Of a DNA stretch of 7,739 nt, positions 5,575 to 7,739 are shown one piece after another. The position numbers and the translations under genes are program-made. Source of the stretch: Chloroflexota bacterium (lineage in GTDB: Bacteria; Chloroflexota; Dehalococcoidia; Dehalococcoidales; UBA2162); the NCBI GenBank assembly GCA_016193545.1, contig JACPSA010000061.1, positions 1 through 7,739 on the forward strand, given 5' to 3'. The notes beneath the pieces were generated by a model that saw only the letters and a list, made by a program, of their open reading frames with translations, was not told where the DNA came from and made no database searches. Positions within the stretch are counted from its first letter, which is position 1. Each line of letters begins with the position of its first letter.

Positions 5575-5614
5575 GCCACCTCGGTAGATTAGCACGAAAG
5601 GAGGTGGCCTTTTT
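5575..5614 (+). terminator. Second intrinsic terminator, tandem to the first
   Basis: GCCACCTC (5575-5582) pairs perfectly with GAGGTGGC (5601-5608) across an 18-base loop, followed by C and TTTTT (5610-5614). It starts 5 bases after the first terminator's T-tract. Its 3' arm contains AAAGGAGGT, a near-perfect Shine-Dalgarno sequence buried in the stem. No convincing gene starts right after it. Confidence 0.75.
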
Positions 5615-5670
5615 GTTATTAGTATGTCGAATGATTAAACTAGCGCTAAGTTGCAGACTATATTCTTGTC

Positions 5671-5691
5671 CTTCTCCCGCAATGGGAGAGG
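5671..5691. repeat. CT-rich/GA-rich hairpin repeat
   Basis: CTTCTCCC (5671-5678) faces GGGAGAGG (5684-5691) with one wobble pair and a 5-base loop. The design is shared with the hairpins at 667-689 and 7324-7348. It lies in the ahcY leader between the tandem terminators and the downstream promoter. There is no T-tract. Confidence 0.5.
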
Positions 5692-5731
5692 AGGGAATAC
5701 GAGGCAATTCTGCTACAAAGCATTATGTCTG

Positions 5732-5760
5732 TTGAATTAATCGTCATATTTCAGTAAAAT
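5732..5760 (+). promoter_or_regulatory. Sigma-70-like promoter for ahcY, downstream of the riboswitch
   Basis: TTGAAT (5732-5737), exactly 17 bases, then TAAAAT (5755-5760). Predicted start near 5767, giving a leader of about 38 bases before the ahcY ATG. A transcript from here would lack the riboswitch and both terminators. Confidence 0.55.
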
Positions 5761-5804
5761 GGCAAAGAATCAAATGCTGCGTAGTCTATTGGATAAGGAG
5801 AATA

Positions 5805-7070
5805 ATGCCTTCGACTAAAAACTATGATGTCAAAGACCCTTCCCTGGCTGAGGCGGGCAGGCAGCGGATTGAGTGGGCGGCCCGCGAGATGCCTGTAGTG
5901 AGGCTAATCAGGGAGAGGTTTTCCAGGGAAAAGCCTTTTAAAGGCATCCGGATTTCAGGCTGTCTGCATGTTACCACGGAGACGGCTAACCTGGCACTGG
6001 CTTTAAAAGAGGGAGGGGCCAGTATTATTTTGTGTGCCTCCAATCCCCTCAGCACCCAGGATGATGTGGCTGCGGCCCTGGTGGATTACGGCATTCCTAC
6101 CAATGCCATCAAGGGAGAAGATGAGGCGACATACTACCGCCATATCGATACCGCCCTGGCGGGTAAGCCTCAGCTGACCGTCGATGATGGCGCCGACCTC
6201 GTGACCACGCTCCATACCAAGCGCAGTGATTTAATTAAAAACGTTATCGGCGGCACGGAAGAGACCACCACCGGTGTTATCAGGCTGCGTAGCCTGGAGA
6301 AGTCGGGAAAGCTGAAGTATCCTATCATTGCCGTTAATGACGCCCAGACCAAATACCTCTTCGATAATCGTTACGGTACCGGGCAGAGCACCATCGATGG
6401 TATCACCCGGGCGACCAATATCCTGTGGGCTGGCAAGAAAGTGGTGGTTTGCGGCTACGGCTGGTGCGGACGGGGTATCGCCATGAGAGCCAAGGGATTA
6501 GGCTCGCAGGTAATTGTTACCGAGGTGGAGCCGGTACGTGCCTTGGAAGCGGCTATGGATGGTTTTATGGTGATGCCGTTGCTGGCGGCGGCTGAAGAGG
6601 GTGCTATTTTCATTACTGTGGCTGGCGACAAGAGTGTCATCGATAAAGTCCATCTCAAGGCGATGAAGGACGGCGCTATCCTTGCTAATAGCGGGCATTT
6701 TAATGTCGAGATTAACATTCCGGCTCTGGAAAGCCTGTCCCGCCAGAAGAGAACGATTCGTCCCTTTGTCGAAGAGTACACCCTGACGGATGGGCGACAC
6801 CTGTATCTGCTGGGTGAGGGGAGGCTGATTAATCTGGCGGCGGCCGAGGGACATCCGGCCAGCGTGATGGATATGAGTTTTGCCAACCAGGCGCTCTGTC
6901 TGGAATACCTGGTGCAAAACAGGGGCAAGCTCGAAACAAAAGTTTTTCCGGTGCCGGGAGAAATCGACCGGCAGGTAGCCAGATTAAAACTGGACGCGAT
7001 GGGTATCGAGATTGACACTCTGACACCGGAGCAGCGGCAATATTTGACCAGCTGGCAAGAGGGAACTTAG
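5805..7070 (+). CDS. ahcY: Adenosylhomocysteinase (S-adenosylhomocysteine hydrolase)
   Basis: The protein has 421 residues and looks complete. It hydrolyses S-adenosylhomocysteine reversibly to adenosine and homocysteine in the cytosol, using tightly bound NAD. Seen: substrate-domain residues matching the family's catalytic set, His55 (GCLHVT), Asp128 (VDDGADLV), Glu152 (GGTEETTTG), and Lys183 with Asp187/Asn188 (QTKYLFDN). The NAD Rossmann motif GYGWCGRG has Gly217, Gly219 and Gly222, with an acidic Glu240 at the end of the second strand. The C-terminal closure motif is GHPASVMDMSFANQ (349-362). After DNRYG the canonical Cys is replaced, giving GTGQS as in archaeal/thermophile-type enzymes. 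The C-terminus ends at QQYL-like RQYLTSWQEGT without the Lys/Tyr tail of the long form. AAGGAG (5795-5800), 4 bases before ATG, fixes the start. It supplies homocysteine to the methionine synthase and probably answers to the upstream SAM-I riboswitch. Confidence 0.96.
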   Translation: MPSTKNYDVKDPSLAEAGRQRIEWAAREMPVVRLIRERFSREKPFKGIRISGCLHVTTETANLALALKEGGASIILCASNPLSTQDDVAAALVDYGIPTNAIKGEDEATYYRHIDTALAGKPQLTVDDGADLVTTLHTKRSDLIKNVIGGTEETTTGVIRLRSLEKSGKLKYPIIAVNDAQTKYLFDNRYGTGQSTIDGITRATNILWAGKKVVVCGYGWCGRGIAMRAKGLGSQVIVTEVEPVRALEAAMDGFMVMPLLAAAEEGAIFITVAGDKSVIDKVHLKAMKDGAILANSGHFNVEINIPALESLSRQKRTIRPFVEEYTLTDGRHLYLLGEGRLINLAAAEGHPASVMDMSFANQALCLEYLVQNRGKLETKVFPVPGEIDRQVARLKLDAMGIEIDTLTPEQRQYLTSWQEGT

Positions 7071-7096
7071 GGTGCGTCAGAGGCTATTCAAAAACT

Positions 7097-7270
7097 GTCA
7101 TTGCGAAACCATTCCGACGAAGTCGGAAGGCGACCTGCTCGCTTGCCTTCGCTGAAGCTTTAGCGCAAGCAGGCCGAACAAGTTCTTTGGCAGGCGAGAG
7201 TAATCTGAGTGGGGTGGTTGGCCTCTCCTCCCAGATTGCCACGTCCTTCAGCGGAAGGACTCGCAATGAC
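7097..7270. mobile_element. MITE-like element, 174 bp, with 10-bp terminal inverted repeats
   Basis: GTCATTGCGA (7097-7106) and TCGCAATGAC (7261-7270) are perfect terminal inverted repeats. Each end also has its own hairpin just inside: TTCCGAC/GTCGGAA (7112-7118, 7122-7128) and GTCCTTC/GAAGGAC (7243-7249, 7254-7260). The middle holds another palindromic region rich in GCTTGC/GCAAGC (about 7136-7173). No transposase is encoded and no clear target-site duplication is visible, so it would depend on a transposase elsewhere. The sequence type (TCATTGCGA... GATTGCCACGTC...) resembles highly repeated intergenic elements of many environmental bacterial genomes. It separates ahcY from metK. Confidence 0.72.
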
Positions 7271-7277
7271 CCGGGAA

Positions 7278-7309
7278 AATGGGAAGCCCGAAGGGGGCAT
7301 TAGCCCATT
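7278..7309. repeat. Nested hairpin between the MITE-like element and metK
   Basis: AATGGG (7278-7283) pairs with CCCATT (7304-7309), and an inner GCCC (7286-7289) can pair with GGGC (7295-7298). There is no T-tract. It may be a relic of another palindromic repeat. Confidence 0.4.
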
Positions 7310-7323
7310 CGGAAACCATAATT

Positions 7324-7348
7324 CCCCTTCCCTTGATAAGGGAAGGGG
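7324..7348. repeat. Perfect 11-bp CCCC/GGGG hairpin upstream of metK
   Basis: CCCCTTCCCTT (7324-7334) and AAGGGAAGGGG (7338-7348) are perfect reverse complements with a 3-base loop. The flanks (ATT before, CAGGGG after) match the degenerate unit at 841-873 upstream of the mesB-like gene, in the same orientation. It ends 54 bases before the metK start. There is no T-tract, so it is not a standard terminator. Confidence 0.65.
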
Positions 7349-7402
7349 CAGGGGATAGGTGAACTAATAAATCAAAATTAAGAGGAGATGAAAGGAGACG
7401 AA

Positions 7403-7739
7403 ATGACCAATAGTTTTGAGGACTCAGCTAATTATGTGTTTACCTCTGAGTCGGTGACCGAGGGACATCCGGACAAGCTTTGCGACCAGGTAGCGGATAG
7501 CATTCTGGATGCCATCATGGCTCAGGACCCGTACGGACGGGTTGCCTGCGAGGTGGCGACAACCACTGGCCTGGTAATGGTTTTGGGAGAGATTACCACT
7601 ACCTGTTATGTTGATATCCCTAAAGTAGTACGCGGTGTGGTTAAAGACATCGGCTATACCAATCCCGATTACGGTTTTGATTACAGGTCCGTGGGCGTTT
7701 TAAACGGCATTAAGGAGCAATCTGCCGATATCGATATGG
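7403..7739 (+). CDS. metK: S-adenosylmethionine synthetase, N-terminal part
   Basis: The gene runs off the right edge with 112 codons visible, about 28% of a usual ~400-residue enzyme. It makes SAM from methionine and ATP in the cytosol, releasing phosphate and pyrophosphate. Seen: FTSESVTEGHPDKLCDQVAD (13-32), with His22 and Asp24 of the GHPDK active-site signature; Glu50 and Glu63 (VLGEITT) at the positions of conserved active-site acids; and EQSADI (105-110) near the edge, matching the QSxDI nucleotide-site region. The ATG is preceded by AGGAG (7393-7397, spacing 5), with a second AGAGGAG at 7381-7387. No strong promoter is evident in the 332-base gap after ahcY, which is filled by the MITE-like element and hairpins. 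It may be transcribed from the riboswitch or ahcY promoter. Confidence 0.96.
   Translation, partial: MTNSFEDSANYVFTSESVTEGHPDKLCDQVADSILDAIMAQDPYGRVACEVATTTGLVMVLGEITTTCYVDIPKVVRGVVKDIGYTNPDYGFDYRSVGVLNGIKEQSADIDM

Noticed and set aside
5529..5735. 68-codon open frame over the riboswitch terminators
   Set aside because: It runs through both terminator hairpins and a CT/GA hairpin repeat, and its translation resembles no protein and includes repeat-derived residues; better explained as leader RNA.
7084..7266. Minus-strand open frame with AKASAKASE-type translation
   Set aside because: It lies within the MITE-like element; such Ala/Lys/Ser-rich translations are a known by-product of these repeats.
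1..7739. CRISPR array, tRNA or rRNA genes
   Set aside because: No regularly spaced direct repeats, and no tRNA or rRNA sequence landmarks were found on either strand.

Overview
This looks like a chromosomal segment of an anaerobic bacterium, most likely Chloroflexota of the Dehalococcoidia type. That call is an inference. It rests on a MesB-like core methionine synthase, a Cys-x-Cys MTA phosphorylase, a short-tailed S-adenosylhomocysteine hydrolase, and many small palindromic repeats between genes. Every gene reads on the + strand.

Layout. Positions 1-639 hold the end of an MTA phosphorylase gene (mtnP). Positions 640-904 are packed with small hairpin repeats and contain a very good sigma-70-like promoter. 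Positions 905-1936 hold a core methionine synthase gene (mesB-like) broken by one in-frame TAA at 1655-1657; the reading frame continues intact beyond it. A 31-residue very basic small ORF follows at 2018-2113. Positions 2212-5341 carry a tight four-gene run: an APH-fold kinase-like protein (COG2187-like), a GNAT acetyltransferase, a P-loop kinase-like protein and a PHP-domain phosphoesterase. The leader at 5342-5804 holds a SAM-I (S-box) riboswitch, two intrinsic terminators in tandem and then a second good promoter. It precedes ahcY (5805-7070). A 174-bp MITE-like element and further hairpins fill 7071-7402, and metK starts at 7403 and runs off the end.

How the genes fit together. MetK makes SAM from methionine. 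Methyl transfer gives SAH, which AhcY splits into adenosine and homocysteine. The MesB-like enzyme would remethylate homocysteine, probably from a corrinoid protein rather than a folate. MTA phosphorylase recycles the methylthioadenosine left by polyamine synthesis. The window is therefore nearly a complete methionine/SAM cycle under SAM control, with a kinase/acetyltransferase/kinase/PHP cassette of unknown substrate inserted in the middle. The points most worth a second look are the nonsense codon in the methionine synthase, the riboswitch-terminator-terminator-promoter arrangement, and the four-gene cassette, two of whose proteins have altered nucleotide-binding motifs.
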